From the NCBI RefSeq assembly GCF_001592265.1, contig NZ_BCWP01000001.1:186001-250000 (forward strand): a DNA stretch of 64,000 bases. The letters are read 5' to 3'. The notes under the pieces are model-generated. The model did no database searches. It was not told the origin of the DNA and worked only from the letters and a program-made list of their open reading frames with translations. The translations under genes and the position numbers were made by a program. The DNA is from Curvibacter delicatus NBRC 14919 (GTDB lineage: Bacteria > Pseudomonadota > Gammaproteobacteria > Burkholderiales > Burkholderiaceae_C). Of this stretch, positions 1 to 7,901 are shown in pieces (the first letter of the stretch is position 1; every line of letters begins with the position of its first letter).

Positions 1-1053
1 ATCACCACGGTGTTCAAGAACACCATCGGCGTGGATCTGGGTGAGTTCCCGGTCATGACCTACCAGGACGCCATGTTCCTCTACGGCTCCGACAAGCCGG
101 ACCTGCGCGTGAAGCTGCAGTTCACCGAAGTCACCGAGCTGATGAAGGACGTGGACTTCAAGGTCTTCTCCGGCGCCGCCAACATGACTGGCGGCCGTGT
201 GGTGGCCCTGCGCGTGCCCGGCGGCGCGCGTGAAGAGGGCGGCCTGAGCCGCGGCGAGATCGACGGCTACACCGAGTTCGTCAAGATCTACGGCGCCAAG
301 GGCTTGGCCTACATCAAGGTCAATGAGCTGGCCAAGGGCCGCGACGGCCTGCAAAGCCCGATCGTGAAGAACATCCACGATGCCGCCCTGAACGAAGTCC
401 TGAAGCGCACCGGCGCGCAGGACGGCGACCTGATCTTCTTCGGGGCCGACAAGGCCAAGGTTGTCAACGATGCCATTGGTGCATTGCGCATCAAGATCGG
501 CCACAGCGAGTTCGGCAAGAAGAACGGCCTGTTTGAAGACCGCTGGGCCCCGATGTGGGTGGTGGACTTCCCGATGTTCGAGTTCGACGAGGAAAGCCAG
601 CGCTACACCGCCGTGCACCACCCCTTCACTGCGCCCAAGGAAGGCCATGAGGACTGGATGGTGACCGCGCCCGAGAAGTGCATCTCGCAGGGCTACGACA
701 TGGTGCTCAACGGCTGGGAAATGGGTGGCGGCTCGGTCCGTATCCACCGCGCCGACGTGCAGCAGAAGGTGTTCGACGCCCTCAAGATTACGCCGGAAGA
801 AGCCCAACTCAAGTTCGGCTTCCTGCTCGACGCGCTGCAGTACGGTGCCCCGCCGCACGGCGGCCTGGCCTTTGGCCTGGACCGTATCGTCACGCTCATG
901 ACCGGCGCCGAGTCGATCCGCGACGTGATCGCCTTCCCCAAGACCCAGCGTGCCCAGTGTCTGTTGACGCAGGCCCCGAGCCCGGTGGACGAGAAGCAGC
1001 TGCGCGAGCTGCACATCCGCCTGCGCAACCCGGACGCCGTGAAGGCGGCCTGA
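1..1053 (+). CDS. aspS: Aspartate--tRNA ligase, C-terminal part (5' end outside window)
   Basis: This is the C-terminal ~350 residues of the class II aspartyl-tRNA synthetase, which charges tRNA(Asp) in the cytoplasm. The reading frame is already open at base 1, so the gene starts outside the window; the family is about 590-600 residues long. The segment [15 protein letters not shown] and the class II motif 3 region ([13 protein letters not shown], with the ATP-binding arginine) are intact, as is the C-terminal tail. A strong hairpin terminator follows 24 bp after the stop. Whether it is the discriminating or the non-discriminating (Asp/Asn) form cannot be told from this fragment. Confidence 0.96.
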   Translation: MTTVFKNTIGVDLGEFPVMTYQDAMFLYGSDKPDLRVKLQFTEVTELMKDVDFKVFSGAANMTGGRVVALRVPGGAREEGGLSRGEIDGYTEFVKIYGAKGLAYIKVNELAKGRDGLQSPIVKNIHDAALNEVLKRTGAQDGDLIFFGADKAKVVNDAIGALRIKIGHSEFGKKNGLFEDRWAPMWVVDFPMFEFDEESQRYTAVHHPFTAPKEGHEDWMVTAPEKCISQGYDMVLNGWEMGGGSVRIHRADVQQKVFDALKITPEEAQLKFGFLLDALQYGAPPHGGLAFGLDRIVTLMTGAESIRDVIAFPKTQRAQCLLTQAPSPVDEKQLRELHIRLRNPDAVKAA

Positions 1054-1077
1054 GCTCCCGAGGCTTGAGGCAGAATC

Positions 1078-1104
1078 AAAGGGCGCTGTTACAGCGCCCT
1101 TTTT
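1078..1104 (+). terminator. Rho-independent terminator after aspS
   Basis: A perfect 11-bp stem (AAAGGGCGCTG / CAGCGCCCTTT) with a 3-nt loop (TTA) is followed by T residues. It lies directly behind aspS and ends one base before the nudB start codon. Confidence 0.88.
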
Positions 1105-1105
1105 C

Positions 1106-1561
1106 ATGAGCAAGCCGTACAAGATTCCCCAATCCGTGCTGGTGGTGATCCACACCCCAGCACTGGAGGTGTTGCTGATCAAGCGCGCCGATGCCGAGGA
1201 GTTCTGGCAGTCGGTCACGGGTTCCAAGGACCATGTGGACGAGAGTTACGCCGACACCGTCGTGCGCGAGGTGGCCGAGGAGACCGGCATCAACGCCCTG
1301 GCTCCCGGTCACCAGCTGCGCGACTGGGGACTGGAAAACGTCTACGACATCTACCCACGCTGGCGCCATCGTTATGCGCCGGGCGTGACGCGCAACACCG
1401 AGCATCTGTTCGGCCTGCAGGTGCCCGCTGGCACAGTGGTTCGGCTCGATCCGCGTGAGCACACGGACTGGCGCTGGCTGCCCTGGCGCGAGGCGGCCGA
1501 AGCCTGCTACTCGCCCAGCAATGCCGAAGCCTGCCTGATGCTGCCAAAATTCACCCCATGA
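1106..1561 (+). CDS. nudB: Dihydroneopterin triphosphate diphosphatase (Nudix family)
   Basis: A 151-residue Nudix hydrolase. NudB removes pyrophosphate from 7,8-dihydroneopterin triphosphate, the step of folate synthesis after FolE, whose gene lies 2 kb downstream. The Nudix box is visible at about residues 39-62, with G39, R54-E55 and E58-E59 (REVAEETGI). It carries one extra residue before the RE pair relative to the textbook spacing. The ATG at 1106 follows the aspS terminator by one base, so there is no free Shine-Dalgarno; the next in-frame candidates (GTG codons from about 1136) would remove the first beta strand. The stop overlaps the next gene by 4 bp (ATGA). NudB is the likely specificity, but other Nudix substrates are possible. 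Confidence 0.85.
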   Translation: MSKPYKIPQSVLVVIHTPALEVLLIKRADAEEFWQSVTGSKDHVDESYADTVVREVAEETGINALAPGHQLRDWGLENVYDIYPRWRHRYAPGVTRNTEHLFGLQVPAGTVVRLDPREHTDWRWLPWREAAEACYSPSNAEACLMLPKFTP

Positions 1562-2292
1562 AGACCTTGCGCGTTGCCACCTACAACATCCACAAGGGCG
1601 TGCAGGGCCTGGGGCCGCAGCGCCGGCTGGAGATCCACAACCTGGGCTTGGCGGTGGAGCAGCTCGATGCCGACATCGTCTGCCTGCAGGAAGTGCGCAA
1701 GATGAACCGGCGCGAGGCGCAGTATTTCGCGCGCTGGCCCGAACAGCCGCAGGCTGATTTCCTGGCGCCCGAAGGTTACGAGGCGGTTTACCGGACCAAC
1801 GCCTACACACGCCATGGCGAACATGGCAATGCCATGCTGACGCGCTGGCCGGTGCTGGGGCATCAGCATGAAGACATGTCGGACCATCGTTTTGAGCAGC
1901 GTGGCCTGCTGCACAGCGAGGTCATGGTCAATGGGCAGTCCATCCATGTGCTGGTGGTGCATCTGGGCCTGATCCGCGCCAGTCGCGTGCGCCAGGCCGC
2001 GCAGTTGGAGCGCTTCATCGAACGCGAGGTACCGGCCGGAGTGCCCCTGATCGTGGCGGGGGATTTCAATGACTGGGGGGAGCGCGTGCATCGCCATTTC
2101 GCAAGCATGGGGCTGAAGACCTTCGATCCCGGGGCGAACCCGACCTTCCCGGCACGCCTGCCGCTGGTGCAGCTTGACTATGTCTACACCCGGGGGCTGC
2201 AGCCGCTGCATGTTCACGTACCGCGTGGAAAAGCCTGGTGGCGCATGTCCGATCACCTGCCGCTGATCGCGGAATTCGGCATGCCGGCATGA
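1558..2292 (+). CDS. Endonuclease/exonuclease/phosphatase family protein (YbhP-like)
   Basis: A 244-residue protein of the metal-dependent EEP superfamily. The catalytic signature is complete: YNIHKG (N10), LQEV (E45), VVHLG (H135), GDFND (D169, N171) and SDHLP (D232, H233). It overlaps both neighbours by 4 bp. The same pairing with a cardiolipin synthase occurs in E. coli (ybhP next to ybhO/clsB), which suggests a role in phospholipid or membrane phosphodiester metabolism. The substrate is not known from sequence. Confidence 0.88.
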   Translation: MKTLRVATYNIHKGVQGLGPQRRLEIHNLGLAVEQLDADIVCLQEVRKMNRREAQYFARWPEQPQADFLAPEGYEAVYRTNAYTRHGEHGNAMLTRWPVLGHQHEDMSDHRFEQRGLLHSEVMVNGQSIHVLVVHLGLIRASRVRQAAQLERFIEREVPAGVPLIVAGDFNDWGERVHRHFASMGLKTFDPGANPTFPARLPLVQLDYVYTRGLQPLHVHVPRGKAWWRMSDHLPLIAEFGMPA

Positions 2293-3530
2293 AGGACAAG
2301 CAACTGCCACCGCTTCGCGCTGCGCACCAGGTGCAATTGCTGCAGGGCGGGGTGGCCTTCTTTCCCCAACTGGTCCACGACATCGGGCACAGCGTGCACG
2401 AAGTCCGGCTGGAAACCTATATTTTCCATTTCGATCCCTCCGGTGAGCGGGTGGCCGAGGCGCTGGTGCAGGCTGCGCAACGCGGCGTGGCCGTCTACCT
2501 GGTGATGGATGGGGTCGGCACGCCCTCGGTGCCGGCGGCTTGGGCGACGCGCTTTGACGAAGCCGGCGTGCAGTGGCAGATTTTTCAGCCCCTGGGACGC
2601 TTGGGTTTGTTCATCCCGAGCCGCTGGCGCCGCCTGCACCGCAAGCTGTGCGTGATCGACGGCCAGGTGGCGTTCTGTGGCGGCATCAATGTGCTGGATG
2701 ACGAGTTCGACCATCACGATGCCCGCCTGCCTGCACCTCGATTTGATTTCGCGGTGCGTGTGACCGGCCCGCTGGTGCGTTCGGTGCATGAGGTCACCGC
2801 GCAGTTCTGGTGGCGTTTGCAGGCGGTCCGGGATGTGAAGCACATCGATCTGGCCGCCAGCTGGCACGACCTTGAGCAGGCCGTGCGACTGGCGCTGCAG
2901 GCGCGTGAGGACGGCAGCAGTGGCGGTGCGACCGATACACAGGCGGCCAATGGCGGTTCCCGTGCCACCTTGCTGCTGCGCGACAACCTGCGGCACCGCA
3001 GCCGCATCGAGCGCGCCTACCGCAAGGCCATTGGCGAAGCGCACGAGGAAATCATCATCGCCAACGCCTACTTCCTGCCTGGCCGCAAGCTGCGCCAGGC
3101 ACTCATCCACGCCGCGCAGCGCGGGGTGCGGGTGCGCCTGCTGCTGCAGGGGCGTTACGAGTATTTTCTGCAGTACCACGCCGTGCGGGTGGTCTACGGC
3201 GTGTTGCTCAAGGCAGGGGTGGAGATTCATGAGTACGAGCCGAGCTTCCTGCATGCCAAGGTGGCGGTGATCGACCGGCGCTGGGCAACGGTCGGTTCCT
3301 CCAACCTCGACCCCTTGAGCCTGCTGCTGGCGCGCGAGGCCAATGTGGTGGTGGTGGATGAGCGGTTTGCCCAGGCGTTGCGTGCGCGGCTGGTGCAGGC
3401 CATGGAGCATGATGGCCGGCGTGTGGACCCGGCCAGCTATGCCCACCGGCCGTGGCGGCAGCGTCTGCGCGATCGCGTGGCCTTCGGCCTGGCGCGTGCC
3501 ATGATCTTCCTGAATGGCAAGCGCTATTGA
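2289..3530 (+). CDS. clsB: Cardiolipin synthase B (phospholipase D family)
   Basis: A 413-residue phospholipase D superfamily enzyme, the same length as E. coli ClsB. It condenses phospholipids to cardiolipin at the inner membrane. Both HKD motifs are intact: H117-R-K-x4-D with GGINVLDDEFD downstream, and H322-A-K-x4-D with GSSNLDPLS. No long N-terminal membrane segment is seen, as expected for the B type. The start at 2289 is chosen because it gives a 4-bp ATGA overlap with the EEP gene; an upstream in-frame start at 2238 would overlap that gene by 55 bp. Confidence 0.92.
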   Translation: MKDKQLPPLRAAHQVQLLQGGVAFFPQLVHDIGHSVHEVRLETYIFHFDPSGERVAEALVQAAQRGVAVYLVMDGVGTPSVPAAWATRFDEAGVQWQIFQPLGRLGLFIPSRWRRLHRKLCVIDGQVAFCGGINVLDDEFDHHDARLPAPRFDFAVRVTGPLVRSVHEVTAQFWWRLQAVRDVKHIDLAASWHDLEQAVRLALQAREDGSSGGATDTQAANGGSRATLLLRDNLRHRSRIERAYRKAIGEAHEEIIIANAYFLPGRKLRQALIHAAQRGVRVRLLLQGRYEYFLQYHAVRVVYGVLLKAGVEIHEYEPSFLHAKVAVIDRRWATVGSSNLDPLSLLLAREANVVVVDERFAQALRARLVQAMEHDGRRVDPASYAHRPWRQRLRDRVAFGLARAMIFLNGKRY

Positions 3531-3576
3531 ATTGATAGCTGGTGGCGCATATTTAGCAAGGTCTGGTGGCCAATAA
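3531..3576 (+). repeat. Degenerate ~46-bp interspersed repeat, copy 1 (intergenic)
   Basis: Begins ATTGATAGC and continues with GGCGCATATTTAGCAAGG and a GGTGGCC end. It matches five other copies in this window in the pattern TGATAGC-N4-GGCGC ... CAAGG ... GGC. It fills the gap directly after the clsB stop. Confidence 0.6.
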
Positions 3577-3632
3577 CCACAAACATCAATCGCTGGTACC
3601 ATTGCAGCATGTTGAAGAAAAGCCAGAGCGTC

Positions 3633-4334
3633 ATGAACCCCAGCGACACCGAAGAGGGAACGCCCGTCTCCGTGAAGATCCGCGAGCGCCTGCAGGCTGC
3701 GCGCAAGCGCTTCAACGCCAACGACAACATTGCCGAGTTCATCGAGCCCGGCGAGCTGGAGCAGCTGCTCGACGAGGTCGAGATCAAGATGCAGGCGGTG
3801 CTTGACAGCCTGGTGATCGACACCGACCGCGACCACAACACCGACAAGACGGCCCGCCGCGTGGCCAAGATGTATGTCAACGAGGTGTTTCGTGGCCGCT
3901 ACGTCCCGGGCCCCACCATCACCGAATTCCCCAATGCCGAGCACCTGAATGAGCTGATGATCGTCGGCCCCATCACCGTGCGCAGCGCCTGCTCGCACCA
4001 CTTCTGCCCGGTGATCGGCAAGATCTGGATCGGCGTCATGCCCAACGAGCACACCAACGTGATCGGCCTGTCCAAGTACGCACGACTGGCGGAATGGATC
4101 ATGGGTCGGCCGCAGATCCAGGAAGAGGCGGTGGTGCAGCTGGCCGACCTGATCCAGGAGAAGACACAGCCCGATGGCTTGGCCATCGTCATGGAAGCCA
4201 GCCACTACTGCATGGCCTGGCGCGGTGTGAAGGACATGGATAGCAAGATGATCAACTCGGTCATGCGCGGTGTGTTCCTGAAAGACCCGACCCTGCGCCG
4301 CGAATTCCTGTCGCTCATTCCCCAGAGGAACTGA
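3633..4334 (+). CDS. folE: GTP cyclohydrolase I
   Basis: A 233-residue GTP cyclohydrolase I, which converts GTP to 7,8-dihydroneopterin triphosphate, the first step of tetrahydrofolate synthesis. The zinc ligands are present: C120 and H123 in RSACSHHFCPVIG, and C193 in EASHYCMAWRG. Length fits the family (E. coli 222). The start is uncertain: the ATG at 3633 has a weak GAG upstream, whereas the in-frame ATG at 3609 (8 residues longer) has none. NudB, the next pathway enzyme, is encoded 2 kb upstream. The stop is 2 bp from the BLUF gene, so the two are probably cotranscribed. Confidence 0.93.
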   Translation: MNPSDTEEGTPVSVKIRERLQAARKRFNANDNIAEFIEPGELEQLLDEVEIKMQAVLDSLVIDTDRDHNTDKTARRVAKMYVNEVFRGRYVPGPTITEFPNAEHLNELMIVGPITVRSACSHHFCPVIGKIWIGVMPNEHTNVIGLSKYARLAEWIMGRPQIQEEAVVQLADLIQEKTQPDGLAIVMEASHYCMAWRGVKDMDSKMINSVMRGVFLKDPTLRREFLSLIPQRN

Positions 4335-4336
4335 TC

Positions 4337-4759
4337 ATGCTAGTCCGTTTGCTCTATGCCAGCCGCGCCGTCGATTCGGGTGCTGAGGCCATCGACAACA
4401 TCCTAGCCCAGTCGCGCCAGTTCAACCCGACCTGCGGCATCACCGGCATCCTGTGCTACGGCGGCGGCATCTTCCTGCAGGCCATCGAGGGCGGGCGCAA
4501 CGCCGTGAGCGAACTCTACGGCCACATCCAGCGCGATGCCCGCCACAAGGACGTGGTGCTGCTGCACTACGAGGAAATCAGCGAGCGCCGTTTCGGCGGC
4601 TGGACCATGGGGCAGGTCAACCTCTCGCGCATCAACACTTCCATCCTGCTCAAGTACTCCGAGAAACCCGAACTCGACCCCTATGCGGTCTCGGGTCGTG
4701 TCTCGCTGGCGCTGCTGGAGGAGCTGATGGCCACCGCCTCCATCATCGGCCGCGCCTGA
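4337..4759 (+). CDS. Stand-alone BLUF-domain blue-light photoreceptor
   Basis: A 140-residue protein made of one BLUF domain with a short C-terminal helical tail. BLUF domains bind FAD and sense blue light through a Tyr-Gln hydrogen-bond switch. The key residues are all present: Y7 (RLLYAS), N30 (NPTCGITGIL), Q48 (FLQAIEG), W89 and M91 (FGGWTMG). No output domain is attached, so it must signal through a partner protein. An AGAGGA ribosome binding site inside the end of folE and a 2-bp gap imply coupling with folE. The partner and physiological output are unknown. Confidence 0.92.
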   Translation: MLVRLLYASRAVDSGAEAIDNILAQSRQFNPTCGITGILCYGGGIFLQAIEGGRNAVSELYGHIQRDARHKDVVLLHYEEISERRFGGWTMGQVNLSRINTSILLKYSEKPELDPYAVSGRVSLALLEELMATASIIGRA

Positions 4760-4775
4760 AACGGCTGCCTGCGCC

Positions 4776-5612
4776 GTGACTGCACCGGCAGCTGGTGGTT
4801 TGCCTCTGCTGCTGGGCTGCGACTTCTCAAGCAGCCCGATGCGGCAAAAACCGATTGTTTTAGCCCTTGGGTCCTTGCAGAACGGGCGTGTCCAGCTATC
4901 AAAACTGGAGCGTCTGACTTCTCTCGATGCTTTTGCCGACTGGCTCAAGCAGCCGGGCGAGTGGCTGGGCGCTTTCGATTTCCCTTTGGGGCTGCCGCGC
5001 GAACTGGTGCACGCCTTGAGCTGGCCCTTGGACTGGGAGGCGTGCATGCGCCACTACGCCAGCTTGAGCCGGGATGACATCCGGGCTCGTTTTGCCGCCT
5101 TCTGTGCCGCCCGGCCGGTGGGCAGCAAGTTCGCCCACCGTGCCACCGATGTTCCGGCCGGCTCCAGCCCCTCCATGAAGTGGGTGAATCCGCCGGTAGC
5201 GTTCATGCTGCATGCTGGCGTCCCCCGCCTGCTGGCGGCAGGTGTGCATATGCCGGGCCTGCATGCGGGTGACCTCAAGCGCGTGGCGCTGGAAGGCTAC
5301 CCCGGCCTGCTGGCGCGTGAAGTGCTGGGCGTGCGCAGCTACAAGAGCGATGAACGGGCACGCCAGACGCCGGAGCGCCTGATTGCCCGCAAGGACCTGC
5401 TCACTGCGCTGGAGCATGGCCAGACCCGTCTGGGCCTGCGCCTGAAGCTCACGCATGCGCAACGCGACGCGCTGGTGGATGATGGCCGGGGGGATGCGCT
5501 CGATGCCGTGTTGTGCTTGATGCAGGCGGCCTGGGCCTGGCAGCGGGGCGCGCCGCATTACGGGTTGCCGGCGACGGTGGATCCGCTCGAAGGCTGGATC
5601 GTCACGGCCTGA
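4776..5612 (+). CDS. DUF429 family protein
   Basis: A 278-residue protein of the DUF429 family (RNase H-like fold, function unknown). Recognisable blocks are GCDFSSSP near the start, GAFDFPLGLPRELV, the central WVNPPVAFMLHAG and the C-terminal acidic DDGRGDALDAVLC. Start assignment is uncertain: the GTG at 4776 gives the full GCDFSSSP strand, while the first ATG (4839) would lose it. A copy of the 46-bp repeat is embedded in frame at 4858-4903. It faces the minD-like gene tail-to-tail with a 16-bp gap. Confidence 0.75.
   Translation: MTAPAAGGLPLLLGCDFSSSPMRQKPIVLALGSLQNGRVQLSKLERLTSLDAFADWLKQPGEWLGAFDFPLGLPRELVHALSWPLDWEACMRHYASLSRDDIRARFAAFCAARPVGSKFAHRATDVPAGSSPSMKWVNPPVAFMLHAGVPRLLAAGVHMPGLHAGDLKRVALEGYPGLLAREVLGVRSYKSDERARQTPERLIARKDLLTALEHGQTRLGLRLKLTHAQRDALVDDGRGDALDAVLCLMQAAWAWQRGAPHYGLPATVDPLEGWIVTA
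4858..4903 (-). repeat. 46-bp interspersed repeat, copy 2 (inside DUF429 gene)
   Basis: Read on the minus strand it begins TTTGATAGC and ends CAAGGGCTAAAA after a GCAAGG core, aligning with the other copies without gaps. It lies in frame within the N-terminal part of the DUF429 coding sequence. Confidence 0.5.
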
Positions 5613-5628
5613 GCCGCGACGGCGCCGT

Positions 5629-6465
5629 TCAGGCGTCTTTGTTCAGGATCGTTTCTTCGATCTTCAGGGCCAGCTGGGAGATCGCCATGCCTGCCGGACA
5701 GCCGGGGGTGTTCTGCATCAGCAACTGGCGCCGCATGATGGCCTGGCGCACCGTGGGATCTTCCGGGATGTCGCCCATGTGGATCAGGCGCACCGGACGA
5801 CCTGGCTCGGCGGTGACAAAACGGTCCAGCACCTGCTGCAGCTGCACCGTGATGGCGCGGCCATCGCCCAGACGGGCCGTCTGGTTGATGATCATGCGGA
5901 TGTTCTGGCGCTTTTGCTGGCCCACCAGCACCTTGATGGTGGCGTAGGCATCGGTCAGCGAGGTCGGCTCAGGGGTGGCCACCAGCAGCACTTCAGTGGC
6001 CTGGGAGACGGCGAACAGCACCACATCGGAAATGCCGGCGCCGGTGTCGAGCAGCAGCACGTCGAATTTGGAGGCCAGCGTCTCGATCACATGCAGGAAA
6101 TCGTCACGCACTTCGGCGGTCAGGCGCGAGTACTCGACCATGCCGGAGCCGGCCAGCAGCACGGAAAAACCACCCGGCGCCTTGATGATTGCCTCTTCCA
6201 GTTTGGCCTTGCCGGTGAACACATCGTGCAGTGTGACCTTGGAATAGAGGTTCAGCACGACGTCGAGATTGGCCAGGCCGAGGTCGGCGTCGATCACCAG
6301 CACGCGGTGGCCACGCTTGGCCAGTGCGGCTGCCAGGTTGGCCGAGACAAAGGTCTTGCCGACGCCACCCTTGCCGCTGGTCACGGCCAGCACCTTGCCC
6401 TGCGGCTTGGTGGGCTGCTGCGGGGAGGTGGGTTTGTCCTGCGGTGGATTCAGCACGTCACTCAT
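5629..6465 (-). CDS. MinD/ParA-like P-loop ATPase (FleN/YlxH type)
   Basis: A 278-residue ATPase of the MinD/ParA family. The deviant Walker A motif GKGGVGKT sits at residues 31-38, followed by VIDADLGLANLD and LLLDTGAGISD. A 22-residue Pro/Gln-rich leader precedes the ATPase. It resembles the FleN/YlxH class that sets flagellar number or position, but no flagellar gene is nearby. It is translationally coupled (4-bp ATGA overlap) to an upstream diguanylate cyclase gene, so a role linking c-di-GMP to localisation or motility is plausible but inferred. Confidence 0.82.
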   Translation of the reverse strand: MSDVLNPPQDKPTSPQQPTKPQGKVLAVTSGKGGVGKTFVSANLAAALAKRGHRVLVIDADLGLANLDVVLNLYSKVTLHDVFTGKAKLEEAIIKAPGGFSVLLAGSGMVEYSRLTAEVRDDFLHVIETLASKFDVLLLDTGAGISDVVLFAVSQATEVLLVATPEPTSLTDAYATIKVLVGQQKRQNIRMIINQTARLGDGRAITVQLQQVLDRFVTAEPGRPVRLIHMGDIPEDPTVRQAIMRRQLLMQNTPGCPAGMAISQLALKIEETILNKDA

Positions 6466-7244
6466 GGGTTGACCTTCTGCATGGCACTGTTTTCCTCTGT
6501 GCCGGGAATATTCTCACTCCATGCTGGCTCGCCTGTGGAAAGCGCGCCGAACAGGAGACTTTTTTCTTCTGGACTGACGGAGATGACTTGTTGGTGATCG
6601 ATGTACACGCGGTTGCGCCCCTGCGCCTTGGCTTGATAGAGCTGGTTGTCGGCCCGTTCGACCCACAAGTCCGGCGTGCAGCGGGCCTGCGTCGGCGCGA
6701 AGGCGCCACCGACGCTGAGGGTGACTTGCAGGGTGAGCTCGGGGGACACGGCAATCGAGAGGTTGGCCACGGTCTGGCGGATGCGCTCGGCGACGGCCTC
6801 GCCGTAGTTGAGCTGGCAGTCCGGCAGCACGATGGCAAATTCCTCGCCGCCGTAACGGGCCACCGTGTCCTGCGGACGGACGCAGCCTGCAAGACAGCGC
6901 GCCACGGCCTGCAGCACCCGATCACCTGCGAGATGACCATGGGCATCGTTGATCGATTTGAAGTGGTCGATGTCGAGCATCAGCAGCAATGCCGGATTGC
7001 CCGAGCGCACGACCACATCGATTTCGCGCGCCAGGACCGCCCGGAAATGCCGGCGGTTGGCCAAGCCGGTCAACGGATCGCGCAGCGACAGCTCGCACAG
7101 TCCGTCAATGACGCCCTGGAGAAAAGCCGCGGGTGCCGCTTCCGGCGCGGGCAGAACCATGCCACCCCCATGTTCCAGCAACGCGCGTGCGTCGTCCAAG
7201 CGCAGGTCGCGCAGGTCAATCGGGTTGAGGCTGGGTGATGTCAC
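6462..7244 (-). CDS. Diguanylate cyclase (GGDEF domain)
   Basis: A 260-residue soluble protein with a short N-terminal helical region and one GGDEF domain (about residues 50-220). The active site is canonical (GGEEF at 132-136), and an RxxD inhibitory site (RPQD, 123-126) sits exactly five residues upstream, so product inhibition by c-di-GMP is expected. It should make c-di-GMP from two GTP. No sensor domain is recognisable. The gene overlaps the MinD-like ATPase gene by 4 bp. Confidence 0.9.
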   Translation of the reverse strand: MTSPSLNPIDLRDLRLDDARALLEHGGGMVLPAPEAAPAAFLQGVIDGLCELSLRDPLTGLANRRHFRAVLAREIDVVVRSGNPALLLMLDIDHFKSINDAHGHLAGDRVLQAVARCLAGCVRPQDTVARYGGEEFAIVLPDCQLNYGEAVAERIRQTVANLSIAVSPELTLQVTLSVGGAFAPTQARCTPDLWVERADNQLYQAKAQGRNRVYIDHQQVISVSPEEKSLLFGALSTGEPAWSENIPGTEENSAMQKVNP

Positions 7245-7383
7245 GAAGAGCGGCGACGGTAATGAACTCTGAAAAGTCTAACAGGTTTACCTTGGGAAAA
7301 AGCAGGAAAATCAGCCGAATCGCCCGTCTTTGCGTGGTTTTAACAGAGTGATCGAAGCGCGGGATTGTGCCGGAGGAGGGTGG

Positions 7384-7887
7384 ATGCGCGGATGGAAAAC
7401 ATGGCTGGTCTGGATGGCGCTGGCCTGCTGCTGCATGGGTGGTCCCGGCCAAGCCGCTGAGCGGCCGCAGCCATGGGCTGCCCGGGTGACCCATGTGTCG
7501 GATGGCGATACCCTTTGGGTGCAACCTTCGCGTGGTGGCAGGCCGCGCAAGATCCGCCTCGACGGTGTGGATGCGCCTGAAATCTGCCAGCCTTACGGGG
7601 TGATGGCGCGTGACCGGCTGGCACAGCAGGTGTCGGGACGGATGGTGCAGGTCTTGCCGCGTCGACATGATGACTACGGTCGCCTTCTGGCGCGCGTTTC
7701 AGTACAGGGGCAGGATATGGGCCGCTGGATGGTGCGGCATGGACATGCCTGGTCGCATCGCTACCGCGGCCAGCCGGGACCCTATGCTTCGTTGGAAGCC
7801 CGGGCAAGGGCACAGCACCTGGGGTTGTGGCAATCGGCGGCCGAGATGCCGCGCCAGTTTCGTCAGCGGCATGGCCGCTGTCATTGA
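7384..7887 (+). CDS. Secreted thermonuclease-like nuclease (SNase domain)
   Basis: A 167-residue protein with an N-terminal signal peptide (basic start, hydrophobic core, probable cleavage after QAA near residue 25) and a staphylococcal-nuclease domain. Catalytic residues are present: the Ca-binding DGDT motif (D40, D42), R58 and E66 (IRLDGVDAPE), and R100 (YGRLL). It should cleave DNA and RNA in the periplasm or outside the cell. The ATG at 7384 is chosen over the longer in-frame start because a strong GGAGGAGGG lies just upstream. It is divergent from the GGDEF gene. Confidence 0.88.
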   Translation: MRGWKTWLVWMALACCCMGGPGQAAERPQPWAARVTHVSDGDTLWVQPSRGGRPRKIRLDGVDAPEICQPYGVMARDRLAQQVSGRMVQVLPRRHDDYGRLLARVSVQGQDMGRWMVRHGHAWSHRYRGQPGPYASLEARARAQHLGLWQSAAEMPRQFRQRHGRCH

Positions 7888-7901
7888 GTGCGACCGGATG
7901 C

